Shown piece after piece: positions 1 through 6,730 of a stretch of 13,775 nucleotides of DNA. The stretch is from Betaproteobacteria bacterium UBA6910. GTDB taxonomy: Bacteria; Pseudomonadota; Gammaproteobacteria; Burkholderiales; UBA6910. Numbering within the stretch: the stretch's first letter is position 1; every line of letters starts with the position of its first letter. The position numbers and the translations under genes are program-made. The notes under the pieces were generated by a model. That model was not told where the DNA came from. It saw only the letters and a program-made list of their open reading frames with translations, and did no database searches. The DNA is taken from the NCBI GenBank assembly GCA_002451065.1, contig DKBC01000138.1, positions 1 through 13,775 on the forward strand. Direction: 5' to 3'.

Positions 1-32
1 CGCGGGAAGAAGTCGCCAAATACTGCAAGTAG
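1..32 (+). CDS. C-terminal end of an unidentified gene (partial)
   Basis: Only the last nine codons and a TAG stop (30-32) are inside the window. Read from position 3 they give REEVAKYCK. A strong hairpin starts directly after the stop, which supports this being a genuine gene end. The residues are too few to identify a family. A DUF4124-type small periplasmic protein would fit the usual betaproteobacterial neighbourhood of rnfH-ratA-smpB, but that is a guess from context. Confidence 0.4.
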   Translation, partial: REEVAKYCK

Positions 33-61
33 GCCTTGCAGCGCGCACCGCGCCGCAAGGC
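33..61 (+). terminator. Strong stem-loop after the partial gene
   Basis: The arms GCCTTGC (33-39) and GCAAGGC (55-61) pair perfectly. After one A/C mismatch, the inner arms GCGCG (41-45) and CGCGC (49-53) also pair, closing a CAC loop. It begins on the base after the stop codon. There is no T-run on either side, so it may be a factor-assisted or 3'-end-stabilising hairpin rather than a classical intrinsic terminator. It also lies downstream of rnfH on the other strand and could serve both convergent transcripts. Confidence 0.55.
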
Positions 62-98
62 GGTCGCCGATCGGCGCCACGCGAACTTCCCCGCCAAA

Positions 99-431
99 TC
101 AGTCCCGGCTCGCCTCGGCTTCCACGGAGCCAGCCCCCTTCTTCATTGCCTTGCCCTCCGCCGCGCGCTGCCGGCGGACTTCCTTGGGGTCGGCGATCAG
201 CGGCCGGTAGATCTCGACGCGATCCCCGTCGCGGAGCAGCGCGTCGTGCTTGACGTGTTTGCCAAAGATGCCGAGCTTGGCGTGGCTCAGGTCAATTTCC
301 GAATGCTTCTCCAGAATGCCGGAGCGCCGCACGGCCTCCGCGGCGGTGATTCCGGCGGGAACGGTCAGGGTCAGCAGGGTCTGCACCTGGGGCAGCGCGT
401 AGGCCACCTCGACGCTGATTTCTTCCGCCAT
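99..431 (-). CDS. rnfH: RnfH family protein (UPF0125)
   Basis: A 110-aa ubiquitin-like beta-grasp protein of the RnfH/YfjF (RatB) family. Its physiological role is not settled. The N-terminal part, starting MAEEISVEVAYALP, and the stretch around KLGIFGKHVKHD followed by DGDRVEIYRPLIADPKE are the family signature. The DGDRVEIYRPL segment matches the conserved end of ThiS/MoaD-like folds, although no C-terminal GG is present. The tail after residue 86 is basic then acidic and low in complexity. The ATG at 431 was chosen because it lies 2 bases after the ratA stop. A longer reading frame exists upstream but runs inside ratA in another frame. It is probably co-transcribed and translationally coupled with ratA, the same order as in E. 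coli. Confidence 0.92.
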   Translation of the reverse strand: MAEEISVEVAYALPQVQTLLTLTVPAGITAAEAVRRSGILEKHSEIDLSHAKLGIFGKHVKHDALLRDGDRVEIYRPLIADPKEVRRQRAAEGKAMKKGAGSVEAEASRD

Positions 432-433
432 GC

Positions 434-865
434 CTACTCCAGCACCTGCTCCGCCCGACGGATGAAGGCGTCGACAAAGCTGTTGGCGATGACGTGAAAC
501 ACCGGCGCCACCAGCTTCTCCAGCACCTTGTGGGAAAACTCGTAATGCAGGCGGAATTCGATCTTGCAGGCCTCGGGAGAAAGCGGGACAAAGCGCCAGT
601 GCCCGTCCAGGTGCCGGAAGGGACCGTTCACCAGAGTCATTTCGATGAGCTCCGGCGCCTGGCGCGTGTTCTCGGTGGTGAAGCTGGTCTTGACGTGGTG
701 GTAGTCGATGCGGATGGTTGCGTGAGAGCGATGTTCGTCGAGGTGCTCGATGGAAGTGCCGCCGCACCATGGCAGAAACTTGGGATAGTCCTCGATGCGG
801 TCCACCAGTTCGTACATCTGCTGCGCCGAATATCCCACCAGCACCGATTTCTGAACTTCAGCCAT
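434..865 (-). CDS. ratA: RatA-like SRPBCC/START domain protein
   Basis: A 143-aa single-domain protein of the SRPBCC (START/Coq10-like) superfamily, which spans the whole length with no signal peptide or membrane segment. The signature YPKFLPWC lies near residues 27-34, preceded by the usual V-x-YSAQQMYELV helix. A long C-terminal helix (VFHVIANSFVDAFIRRA) closes the lipid-binding cavity in this fold. The E. coli homologue RatA was described as inhibiting 70S ribosome formation, and the family is also related to ubiquinone-binding Coq10. Which activity applies here cannot be told from sequence. It heads a two-gene unit with rnfH and diverges from smpB across an 82-bp gap. Confidence 0.92.
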   Translation of the reverse strand: MAEVQKSVLVGYSAQQMYELVDRIEDYPKFLPWCGGTSIEHLDEHRSHATIRIDYHHVKTSFTTENTRQAPELIEMTLVNGPFRHLDGHWRFVPLSPEACKIEFRLHYEFSHKVLEKLVAPVFHVIANSFVDAFIRRAEQVLE

Positions 866-917
866 GGGCGCCCACGCATTTCTCGGACGCGGGGCGCGCA
901 GCTCCGCGAGGTTTTAT

Positions 918-930
918 TGCTAGAATAGCA
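918..930. promoter_or_regulatory. Short palindrome in the ratA/smpB divergent intergenic region
   Basis: TGCTA-GAA-TAGCA is a perfect inverted repeat with 5-bp arms, 17 bases before the smpB start and within the only AT-rich part of the 82-bp gap (866-947). It contains TAGAAT (921-926), a possible -10 for smpB, but no convincing -35 stands at the proper distance. It could be a small operator, a promoter element, or chance. Confidence 0.25.
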
Positions 931-947
931 CCACTCCTCGGCCCGTC

Positions 948-1397
948 ATGAGCATCGTTCAGAACAAGAAGGCTTTCCACGATTATTTCATCGAAGAGCG
1001 CTACGAGGCCGGGATTGCCCTCGAGGGCTGGGAGGTGAAAGCAATCCGTGCCGGGCATGTCCAGATCAAGGAAGCGTACGTGCTGGTCAAGGGCAGCGAA
1101 GTCTACCTGGTCGGCGCCCACATCACTCCCCTTGCCACCGCCTCGACTCACGTCCAGCCCGACCCCACGCGCAGCCGCAAGCTCCTGCTCCATGACGAGG
1201 AAATCAAGCGCCTCATCGGCAAGACCGAACGCGCGGGATACACCCTGGTCCCACTGGATCTGCATTACAAGGCCGGGCGCATCAAGGCAGAGATTGGCCT
1301 GGCCAAGGGCAAGCGTCAGCATGAAAAGCGGGCCTCGGAAAAAGAAATGGAGTGGAAGCGCGAACGCAACCGGCTGCTCAAGCAGCATCAGCGCTGA
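948..1397 (+). CDS. smpB: SsrA-binding protein SmpB
   Basis: A 149-aa cytosolic RNA-binding protein that partners tmRNA (SsrA) in trans-translation, delivering it to stalled ribosomes. The full family signature is visible: [18 protein letters not shown] near the N-terminus, [12 protein letters not shown] (about 27-38), the [12 protein letters not shown] segment, [20 protein letters not shown], then the basic C-terminal tail beginning HEKR that folds in the decoding centre. Length is normal for the family. The ATG at 948 starts in register with known SmpB proteins, though no clear Shine-Dalgarno precedes it. The tmRNA gene itself is not in this window. Confidence 0.98.
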   Translation: MSIVQNKKAFHDYFIEERYEAGIALEGWEVKAIRAGHVQIKEAYVLVKGSEVYLVGAHITPLATASTHVQPDPTRSRKLLLHDEEIKRLIGKTERAGYTLVPLDLHYKAGRIKAEIGLAKGKRQHEKRASEKEMEWKRERNRLLKQHQR

Positions 1398-1407
1398 GCC
1401 CCACTGC

Positions 1408-1438
1408 GCTTGCCGTCGCCTCCCGCGCGCGAGCAAGC
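1408..1438. terminator. Possible weak hairpin between convergent genes
   Basis: GCTTGC (1408-1413) can pair with GCAAGC (1433-1438) across a GC-rich 19-base loop, in the 72-bp gap where smpB and the propeller operon converge. There is no T-run. Some transcription stop is expected here, but this hairpin is a weak candidate. Confidence 0.25.
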
Positions 1439-1469
1439 ACGGCCCGCCTCGCTCCGGGGCGCGGCGGAA

Positions 1470-2711
1470 TCACGGCCTCAGGTGAGTGACGCCGCCGAAA
1501 CTACCGATCCACTGGCTGCCGTCCGCCGCCGTGGTCATGGAAAAGACCAAGTCGCTGAACAGCCCGTCAGCGGTGGTGAACACCTTGAATTTTCCATTAT
1601 CGAATCGCGCCAGCCCCTTGCTCGTTCCGACCCACAGCTGATCCTTGGGATCGAAGTGCAGCATGAACACGTGGTTGCTTGGCAGCCCGTCCGCCGTGGT
1701 GTAGGTCTTCCACTTCTTGCCGTCGAAGCGCGAAAGCCCCCCGCCCCAGGTTCCTGTCCATACCGCGCCGTCCTTGCCGACCGCAATGGAAACGATGTAA
1801 TTGGGATTGTAGGCGACGTCAACGTCCTCCAGTCCCATCTCCTTCTTCTGGGCCGCGTGGTGCTCCGACATCTTCCCCGGATCGCTCTTGAATTCGATGT
1901 CGGCCTTCACCTTCTCGTAGGGTGCGCCGAGCCCTTTGGCGTGGTTCCAGTTCTCCCACGTGCCGTCCTTGAATCGGGCAAGCCCGCCCTCGGTCGCAAA
2001 CCAGATTTCACCGCTCTTGCCCTCGGCCAGGCCGTATACCCAATCGTTGGGCAAGCCGCTCCCGGTGCTCTCCACGGTGAAGGTGTCCCACTTGGAAGGA
2101 TCGTCCAGCGCGCCTCCCCGGACCCGGTTGGCGCCTGACCAGGTGGCGATCCACAGGTCTCCGTTGCGCACGCGGATCACGTCGTACACAAAGGCATCGG
2201 CGAGACCCTGGGGCACATTGTAGTTCTTCCACGCCTTGTTCGTTTCGTCGTAAATCGACAGTCCTCCGCCGTAGGTGCCGACGGTGATGCGGTCATCGAT
2301 CTTCCCGACGTAGAACATGCCGTTGGACAGCAGCCCGGTCTTGTTGTCGAACAGCTTGTACTGATCCGTGGTGGTGTCGTAGCGGATCACCCCCCCGGAA
2401 GTGCCGATCCACACCAGGTTCCCGTCGGCGAAGACCCGCTTCACGTTGCGATTCCCCACCCGGAAATGGGTGAACTTGGCGGTCGGGTCGGCGCCGGTAA
2501 CGGTTCCCTCCCGCACCGGCTCGGGGGGAGCACCGGGCTGGACTACCGGGGGGTGTCCGGCCGGAGTTTGCTGGGAAGCCGCGGGGGCGGGAGGCGCCGG
2601 CGGCGCGGGCTCCGGCTTGGTCGCCTGCTTCACACCCAGGGTATAAGCGCCCGCGACCAAGGCTCCAACCACGATGACCCCGAGCGCCGCCAACTTGAAA
2701 TCAACCTGCAT
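1470..2711 (-). CDS. Membrane-anchored seven-bladed Reg_prop beta-propeller protein
   Basis: 413 aa. An N-terminal membrane helix (about 8-26) is followed by a Pro/Ala-rich linker (about 32-68) and a beta-propeller (about 78-413). This suggests a periplasmic domain tethered to the inner membrane. Seven W-x-G-T-like blade ends are visible at W101, T143, W187, W237, W318, W360 and W401, mostly 41-50 residues apart. These are 'two-component regulator propeller' repeats, usually found as the sensor part of hybrid histidine kinases, but here there is no kinase domain. The step from W237 to W318 is 81 residues, so one blade carries an insertion, ending in YNPNY (301-305). The next gene upstream encodes a paralogue with the same insertion. 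The start is supported by an AGGA-rich ribosome site before the ATG. It is last in a five-gene operon. Function is unknown; ligand sensing or a scaffold for the neighbouring cytochrome c are possibilities. Confidence 0.88.
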   Translation of the reverse strand: MQVDFKLAALGVIVVGALVAGAYTLGVKQATKPEPAPPAPPAPAASQQTPAGHPPVVQPGAPPEPVREGTVTGADPTAKFTHFRVGNRNVKRVFADGNLVWIGTSGGVIRYDTTTDQYKLFDNKTGLLSNGMFYVGKIDDRITVGTYGGGLSIYDETNKAWKNYNVPQGLADAFVYDVIRVRNGDLWIATWSGANRVRGGALDDPSKWDTFTVESTGSGLPNDWVYGLAEGKSGEIWFATEGGLARFKDGTWENWNHAKGLGAPYEKVKADIEFKSDPGKMSEHHAAQKKEMGLEDVDVAYNPNYIVSIAVGKDGAVWTGTWGGGLSRFDGKKWKTYTTADGLPSNHVFMLHFDPKDQLWVGTSKGLARFDNGKFKVFTTADGLFSDLVFSMTTAADGSQWIGSFGGVTHLRP

Positions 2712-2747
2712 ATTCGGTCCTTCCTGTTCCTGACTTTGACTCTTCCC

Positions 2748-3821
2748 TCAGCGGCCGATCCGGGCCACGCCGTTCTTGGTGCCGGCCCATAGGTCCCCGC
2801 CGGGGGTGACCGCCAGCGCATAGACGTCGTTATCGAGCAGGCCCTCCTTGACACCAAAGCTGCGCCAGGTCTTGCCGTCATAGCGACTGACCCCCTTGTT
2901 GGTGCCGAACCAGAACACGCCCCGGCTGTCCTGGGCGATGCTGTAGACAATGTTTCCAGCAAGACCTTCGCGCGAGGTGAAATTGGTCCACTTGCTGCCG
3001 TCGAAGCGCGAAACGCCGCCACCCCAGGTCCCGGCCCAGACGTTTCCGTCCGGAGCCACGTGGATCGAGAAGACATAATTCGGGTTGTAGGTGGGCTGCC
3101 CCTCGGTCATGGTGGACAGGTCATGGCGGGAGCGAGTCCCCAATCCCGTATTGGCGCTGGGCTTCAGCTCCTCGACATTGGGTCCGCCCAGGCCGTCGGC
3201 ATGGGTCCAGGCGCGCCATTTCTTGCCGTCGAACATGGACACCCCGCCCTCGGTGCCGAACCAGATACGATCCTTCTGGTCCACGGCGATCCCGTAGACC
3301 CACTCGTTCACCAGCTCTTTCACGTAGTTCTTGAACTTGCCGGTCTTCAGGTCGAAATGGCTCGCCCCGGCCCAGGTCCCGATCCACAGGGACCCGTCCT
3401 TCTGGCTCGCGTAGGCATAGATCCAGTAGTCCGCCAGGCCGTGCATCGGGAAATAGGTCTTCCACTTGCCGTCCTTGTAGCGCGAGGTGCCGCCGGCATT
3501 GGTGCCGAACCACACGTAGTCCTGGCTGTCGATCCCCACCGCGAACACGTACTCGTTGGCCAGGCCCTGCTCCCGGGTAAAGGTGTTCTTCGGCTGCAGG
3601 GTCTTGAGATCGATTTCGTGCACCCCGGTCGAGGTGCCCACCCACATCACGTTGCGGCTTTTCTGCACGGTGAGGGCCCGGACATAAACATTCTTGCCCA
3701 CTTCGAAGGTTTCGGTGACGCGCTCCTCCGCCGCAGGCGCTGGTGCCGCCTGGCTTGTTAACGGGGAAAACGGTACGAGGGCGCCCATGAAGACCCACAG
3801 CCAATTGCGCATGGATTTCAT
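2748..3821 (-). CDS. Exported seven-bladed Reg_prop beta-propeller protein
   Basis: 357 aa with a Sec signal peptide (about 1-26, ending SQA before APAP), so probably a soluble periplasmic protein. Seven W-x-G-T blade ends occur at W60, W104, W146, W187, W262, W304 and W345. Spacing is 41-44 residues except for a 75-residue step between blades four and five, which contains a polar insertion ending in YNPNY (245-249). It has the same architecture as the protein encoded just downstream (36 bp away) but lacks that protein's proline-rich linker. The start overlaps the stop of the cytochrome c gene by 4 bp (ATGA), implying translational coupling. A second ATG three codons in is an alternative start. 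The propeller type is Reg_prop, and no enzymatic residues are recognisable. A role with the cytochrome c is inferred from coupling only. Confidence 0.88.
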   Translation of the reverse strand: MKSMRNWLWVFMGALVPFSPLTSQAAPAPAAEERVTETFEVGKNVYVRALTVQKSRNVMWVGTSTGVHEIDLKTLQPKNTFTREQGLANEYVFAVGIDSQDYVWFGTNAGGTSRYKDGKWKTYFPMHGLADYWIYAYASQKDGSLWIGTWAGASHFDLKTGKFKNYVKELVNEWVYGIAVDQKDRIWFGTEGGVSMFDGKKWRAWTHADGLGGPNVEELKPSANTGLGTRSRHDLSTMTEGQPTYNPNYVFSIHVAPDGNVWAGTWGGGVSRFDGSKWTNFTSREGLAGNIVYSIAQDSRGVFWFGTNKGVSRYDGKTWRSFGVKEGLLDNDVYALAVTPGGDLWAGTKNGVARIGR

Positions 3822-4129
3822 CGGATGGTTCTGATGTAAGAGATGATGTCCAGGATCTGCTGATCCCTCAGCAATCCCGTGAATCCCGGCATGGCATTCT
3901 TGCCGTACTTGACACTGTTCAGGAGCACGGCATCCGGCTGGAACACCCTCTCCTTGCGTGCAAAATTGGGGGCCCCGGGGAACACACTGATACCGTTAGG
4001 CCCGTGACAGACCGCGCAGTGCTGGGTGTACAGCTGCCCGCCCTGGACCGGATCCGCCGCCTGCACCGTACCCGCCCCCATGAGGAGCGCCAGTGCCAGC
4101 AGCTGGCGACGCCATGCATGCAATTTCAA
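3818..4129 (-). CDS. Small exported class I c-type cytochrome
   Basis: 103 aa with a Sec signal peptide (MKLHAWRRQ then a Leu/Ala-rich core, cleavage after VQA near residue 24), giving a mature periplasmic monoheme cytochrome of about 79 residues. The haem site is CAVCH (C38, C41, H42), and the likely distal ligand is M80 in the NAMPGF motif. The C-terminal helix ILDIISYIRTI is typical of the cytochrome_CBB3/c555-type fold. The TTG at 4129 was chosen because GGAG (4137-4140) lies 7 bases upstream and the resulting N-terminus is a normal signal peptide. A longer TTG start at 4156 would add nine polar residues. It lies 42 bp downstream of the Sel1 gene and overlaps the next propeller gene by 4 bp. 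It probably carries single electrons in the periplasm; donor and acceptor are unknown. Confidence 0.9.
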   Translation of the reverse strand: MKLHAWRRQLLALALLMGAGTVQAADPVQGGQLYTQHCAVCHGPNGISVFPGAPNFARKERVFQPDAVLLNSVKYGKNAMPGFTGLLRDQQILDIISYIRTIR

Positions 4130-4136
4130 TTTAGAT

Positions 4137-4140
4137 CTCC
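4137..4140 (-). promoter_or_regulatory. Shine-Dalgarno deciding the cytochrome c TTG start
   Basis: On the minus strand GGAG lies 7 bases before TTG at 4129. This placement favours that start over the more distal TTG at 4156, which has no such element and would lengthen the signal peptide. Confidence 0.5.
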
Positions 4141-4171
4141 GTTGATCTGAGGACAAAAGGTCTATCCCTCG

Positions 4172-4810
4172 TCACTTGTCTTCGGCCTTGCCGGCCGGTT
4201 TCTGCTTCGCCTTCAGCTTCGCTTCCCAAGCCGCCGCTTGGGCAGGGTCCTGGGGAAATCCATGTTTACCCGTTTTGTATCCGTCCACCACGGCGCGCAT
4301 GGCCGGCAGGTTGTCCTGCTCTGCGGCCGCCGTGATCCAGCGTCTCGCTTCCGCCATTTCCCCGTCATCCGCCGTGGCTCCGCCTTTGGCACCGGACATA
4401 TAGTGACCGGCCATGGCCGCCACCGCCGGGGGATACCCTTTCTCCGCCGCCTTCCGGATCCAGTCCCGGCCTTCTTTTTCGTTCTTCTCGATTCCGTCGC
4501 CCGAACGGTACATAACTCCGATGCCGAACATGGCCTCCGGGTCACCCTGATCCGCGGCCATCCGATAATACTTCATCGCCTGCTCGTTGTTGTCTGCTAC
4601 ATCCAGTAGTTGCCCGAGCAGGGCCTGGGCGCGCACATGGTTGGCTGCTGCCGCCCTTTCCAGGTTCTTCATGGCTCCGCCCATGTCGCCTTTCCGATAG
4701 GCTTCGTACCCCGCCTTGTAGTCCTCCTCTGCATCGGCCCAAACCGGGGAAGCAATCGCCAGTCCGAAAACAAACACCAGCCCATGAATCGTCGTGCGCC
4801 AGTCTCTCAT
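4172..4810 (-). CDS. Exported Sel1/TPR-like repeat protein
   Basis: 212 aa with an N-terminal signal peptide (hydrophobic core about 10-21, cleavage after VWA near residue 25), so periplasmic or lumen-facing. From about residue 28 onward it consists of helical repeats. The first pair resembles TPR (DYKAGYEAYRKGDMGGAMK). Canonical Sel1-like repeats follow, recognisable as KYYRMAADQGDPEAMFGIG-type and WIRKAAEKGYPPAVAAMA-type units. The tail is Lys/Ala-rich and probably disordered. Sel1 proteins are protein-interaction scaffolds. It lies 26 bp downstream of the response regulator and 42 bp upstream of the cytochrome c, within the same operon, so it may assemble the cytochrome or propeller proteins. 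That role is inference. Confidence 0.85.
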   Translation of the reverse strand: MRDWRTTIHGLVFVFGLAIASPVWADAEEDYKAGYEAYRKGDMGGAMKNLERAAAANHVRAQALLGQLLDVADNNEQAMKYYRMAADQGDPEAMFGIGVMYRSGDGIEKNEKEGRDWIRKAAEKGYPPAVAAMAGHYMSGAKGGATADDGEMAEARRWITAAAEQDNLPAMRAVVDGYKTGKHGFPQDPAQAAAWEAKLKAKQKPAGKAEDK

Positions 4811-4836
4811 CGCTCGTCACTCACTCGTTAATGGGG

Positions 4837-6249
4837 TCAATCCTTGACCGATGCAGTTCTTGCCTTGGACTCCGCCCCGGACTGCCGGTCGAAATCTTCC
4901 AGCTTTCTATACAGGCTCGAAAGGCCGATCTCAAGGCGTTCCGCTGCCGCGCGCCGGTCGCCACCTGCCTCTTCGATGGCACGCAGGATGATGCCGTGCT
5001 CGACCGTCCGCAACTGCTCCCGGAGGCTGCCGCCGGAATAGGGTATTTCGGAACGCGTCCGCCCAGGGGCCGCGGCCCGCACCATGGCCGGGGGAAGATC
5101 CTCCAGTGTCACCCGTCCGTCCTCGGCGAGCACCAACGCCCGGTCAATCACGTTCTCCAGCTCCCGCACGTTGCCCGGCCAGCCATAGGCCTTGAGCATC
5201 TCTTCCGCTTCCGGCTCCACCGTGACCGGGCCCCGATAGCCGTAGCGCCCCTTGTTGCGCTCCACGAAAAAGCGCACCAACGCAGGAATGTCCTCGACGC
5301 GCTGCCGTAGAGGCGGAACCTCGACGTGAAAGACGCTGACCCGGAAATACAGGTCCTCGCGAAAATTCCCGGATTTGACCATGTCGACCAGGTCGCGGTT
5401 GGTGGCCACAATGATTCGCACATCCACTTTGCGTTCCTGCTCCGTGCCGAGGGGCCGCACTCCCTTGTCCTCGATCACGTGGAGCAGCTTGGTCTGCAGG
5501 GCGAGCGGCAACTCGCCGATCTCGTCGAGGAATATCGTGCCCTTGTCCGCTTGCAGAAACAATCCCTTTCGGGAGCGGTCGGCGCCGGTAAAGGCTCCCT
5601 TGGTATGGCCGAAGAATTCGCTTTCAAGGAGGTTCTCCGGTATGGCCCCGCAATTGACCGGGATAAAAGGCCCCGCGGCGCGCAGGCTCTGCTGATGAAT
5701 CTGGCGGGCGATGACCCCCTTCCCGGTCCCACTCTCGCCGGTGATCAAGACCGTGCTGTCGGTCCTGGCCACCTTGCCGATCACCCGATCGATGGCCTGC
5801 ATGGCGGGAGAAGAGAAGTGGAAATTTTCGTTCCGGTCGCCCAGTACCAGCTTGCGCAAGGTGAGGTTCTCGTCCCGCAGGCCCCGCAGGTCGCTGATTT
5901 GCGCCAGCCGGTGCAACACCTCCTCGTTCCGCAGGGGCTTGATCATGAAATCCAGGGCCCCGGCCTTCATGGCCTCGATGGCCGTGTCCACGGACGCGAA
6001 GGCCGTCATCATGATGAAAGAGGTGTCGATTCCCGCGGTCCGGGCCTGCCGTATGACGTCGATGCCGCTGATTCCGGGCATGCTGATGTCGCACATCGCC
6101 ACGTCGATGTCGCCTTTCGCGAGACGCCCCAGGGCCTCGTCGCCGCTGCCGGACTGCTCCACCGTGTAACCGGCTCGCGTGAGAAACGCGCTCACCACGG
6201 TCCGGATGGCCGGTTCGTCATCGATGACCAGAACGCTCATCGCGCTCAT
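4837..6249 (-). CDS. NtrC-family sigma-54-dependent response regulator
   Basis: 470-aa cytosolic transcription activator with three intact domains. The receiver domain (about 4-120) has the acidic pair D10/D11, phospho-acceptor D54 in CDISMPG, T82 and K104 (IKPL). The AAA+ domain (about 143-375) has Walker A GESGTGKG (171-178), the sigma-54 contact loop GAFTGA (218-223) and Walker B FLDEIGE (240-246). A C-terminal Fis-type helix-turn-helix (about 415-450) includes RAAAERLEIGLSSLYRKL. It should activate RpoN promoters when phosphorylated. ATG 6249 is preceded by GAGGGA; ATG 6240, three codons in, is an alternative. It is the first gene of the five-gene operon ending with the propellers. No histidine kinase is encoded in the window, so its sensor is elsewhere. 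The target promoters are not evident here. Confidence 0.96.
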   Translation of the reverse strand: MSAMSVLVIDDEPAIRTVVSAFLTRAGYTVEQSGSGDEALGRLAKGDIDVAMCDISMPGISGIDVIRQARTAGIDTSFIMMTAFASVDTAIEAMKAGALDFMIKPLRNEEVLHRLAQISDLRGLRDENLTLRKLVLGDRNENFHFSSPAMQAIDRVIGKVARTDSTVLITGESGTGKGVIARQIHQQSLRAAGPFIPVNCGAIPENLLESEFFGHTKGAFTGADRSRKGLFLQADKGTIFLDEIGELPLALQTKLLHVIEDKGVRPLGTEQERKVDVRIIVATNRDLVDMVKSGNFREDLYFRVSVFHVEVPPLRQRVEDIPALVRFFVERNKGRYGYRGPVTVEPEAEEMLKAYGWPGNVRELENVIDRALVLAEDGRVTLEDLPPAMVRAAAPGRTRSEIPYSGGSLREQLRTVEHGIILRAIEEAGGDRRAAAERLEIGLSSLYRKLEDFDRQSGAESKARTASVKD

Positions 6250-6272
6250 TGACTGGCAACTTCCCTCAAGAA

Positions 6273-6278
6273 ATTATA
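6273..6278 (-). promoter_or_regulatory. Consensus -10 element for the response-regulator operon
   Basis: TATAAT on the minus strand, in an AT-rich pocket of GC-rich DNA, 24 bases before the ATG at 6249. Transcription would begin near 6266, with GAGGGA near the 5' end of a short leader. No good -35 hexamer stands 16-18 bases upstream, so an activator may be needed. Confidence 0.45.
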
Positions 6279-6473
6279 AGGGCAATGCCGCTCCGGCCTA
6301 TGGGCCAGGGAGGGCCGCGCGTTTTGAATTCAATATGTTAGCAGAAAGCGACGGACCGAGCCGTGCCTGTGCCCGCTAGAACTGACAGCGCGAGGCCCCG
6401 AGACGTTCCAAAGGGATGGTCGCCGGCACGGGGCGGCTGCTTTCCATCGTGGGATTCCGGCGCGGCCCATCGC

Positions 6474-6487
6474 TTGATTTCCATCAA
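6474..6487 (+). promoter_or_regulatory. FNR/Anr/Dnr-type operator (perfect consensus)
   Basis: TTGAT-TTCC-ATCAA matches the CRP/FNR-family anaerobic consensus TTGAT-N4-ATCAA exactly. Its centre (6480.5) is about 41.5 bases before a start point near 6522, which is also predicted from the -10-like TGCAAT at 6510-6515. That is class II activator geometry for the + strand 62-aa gene, leaving a leader of about 20 bases that contains the AGGAGG site. Whether FNR/Anr (oxygen) or Dnr/Nnr (NO) binds cannot be told from the box. Confidence 0.75.
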
Positions 6488-6529
6488 ACGCTTGGGCCGT
6501 TCGCCGTGCTGCAATGCCGGGCATTCCGC

Positions 6530-6535
6530 AGGAGG
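6530..6535 (+). promoter_or_regulatory. Shine-Dalgarno AGGAGG fixing a TTG start
   Basis: A full AGGAGG lies 6 bases before TTG at 6542. It decides the start of the 62-aa membrane protein, for which no suitably placed ATG exists. Confidence 0.75.
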
Positions 6536-6541
6536 AAACGC

Positions 6542-6730
6542 TTGGAAATCGTTTATTTCACCGTGATCGGCATCGGGTTGTATTTCTTCTCCGATTGGCT
6601 GCTCGATCAGATCGAGCGCCGGCGGGGACAGCGCTTCGCCCAGCGGGAAGTGATCTTTTTTCTGATCATCCTGGTGCTGGCCGTGCTCACCTTCCAGCTC
6701 ATCGGCCTGCTATCCCGGCCGGGCGGCTGA
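6542..6730 (+). CDS. Small two-helix inner-membrane protein of unknown function
   Basis: 62 aa with two hydrophobic segments (about 3-21 and 38-57) joined by a charged loop containing DQIERRRGQRFAQRE. This predicts a helical hairpin in the inner membrane. The start is TTG, fixed by AGGAGG at 6530-6535. It is preceded by a perfect FNR-type box with class II spacing. Its 3' end overlaps the 3' end of the convergent heme-copper oxidase-like gene by 32 bp. I do not recognise a family. Its shared regulation with the respiratory cluster suggests a small accessory or subunit of a respiratory membrane complex, by analogy with small oxidase subunits such as CcoQ, but there is no sequence signature for that. 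Confidence 0.75.
   Translation: MEIVYFTVIGIGLYFFSDWLLDQIERRRGQRFAQREVIFFLIILVLAVLTFQLIGLLSRPGG

Larger units (their letters stand above)
6250..6541. other. Divergent regulatory region between the response regulator and the 62-aa gene
   Basis: No gene is supported in this 292-bp stretch. It holds a probable minus-strand -10 element for the response-regulator operon (6273-6278), a small AT-rich palindrome TTGAATTCAA (6324-6333) of unknown meaning, and an FNR-type box (6474-6487) with a plausible -10 for the + strand small gene. A predicted + strand reading frame that runs through the FNR box from 6416 has no ribosome site and was not accepted. Confidence 0.6.

Noticed and set aside
432..770. 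Longer 223-aa version of RnfH
   Set aside because: The extension lies out of frame inside ratA, and family homology begins at the ATG at 431.
4130..4156. Upstream TTG start for the cytochrome c (112 aa)
   Set aside because: It adds a polar stretch before the signal peptide and lacks a Shine-Dalgarno, whereas the TTG at 4129 has GGAG at 7 bases.
4835..4849. Palindrome GGTCAA-TCC-TTGACC considered as another FNR-type box
   Set aside because: The half-sites are in inverted order compared with TTGAC-N4-GTCAA and the spacing is 3. It overlaps the response-regulator stop codon and is at most a small hairpin.
5326..6252. 308-codon + strand frame opposite the response regulator
   Set aside because: Antisense shadow of a textbook NtrC protein; no recognisable domain or ribosome site.
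6421..6442. Sigma-54 promoter candidate near CGGCACG ... TGCT
   Set aside because: The spacing between the -24-like and -12-like elements is about 2 bases too long and the -24 T is missing. No other RpoN-type site was found by eye.
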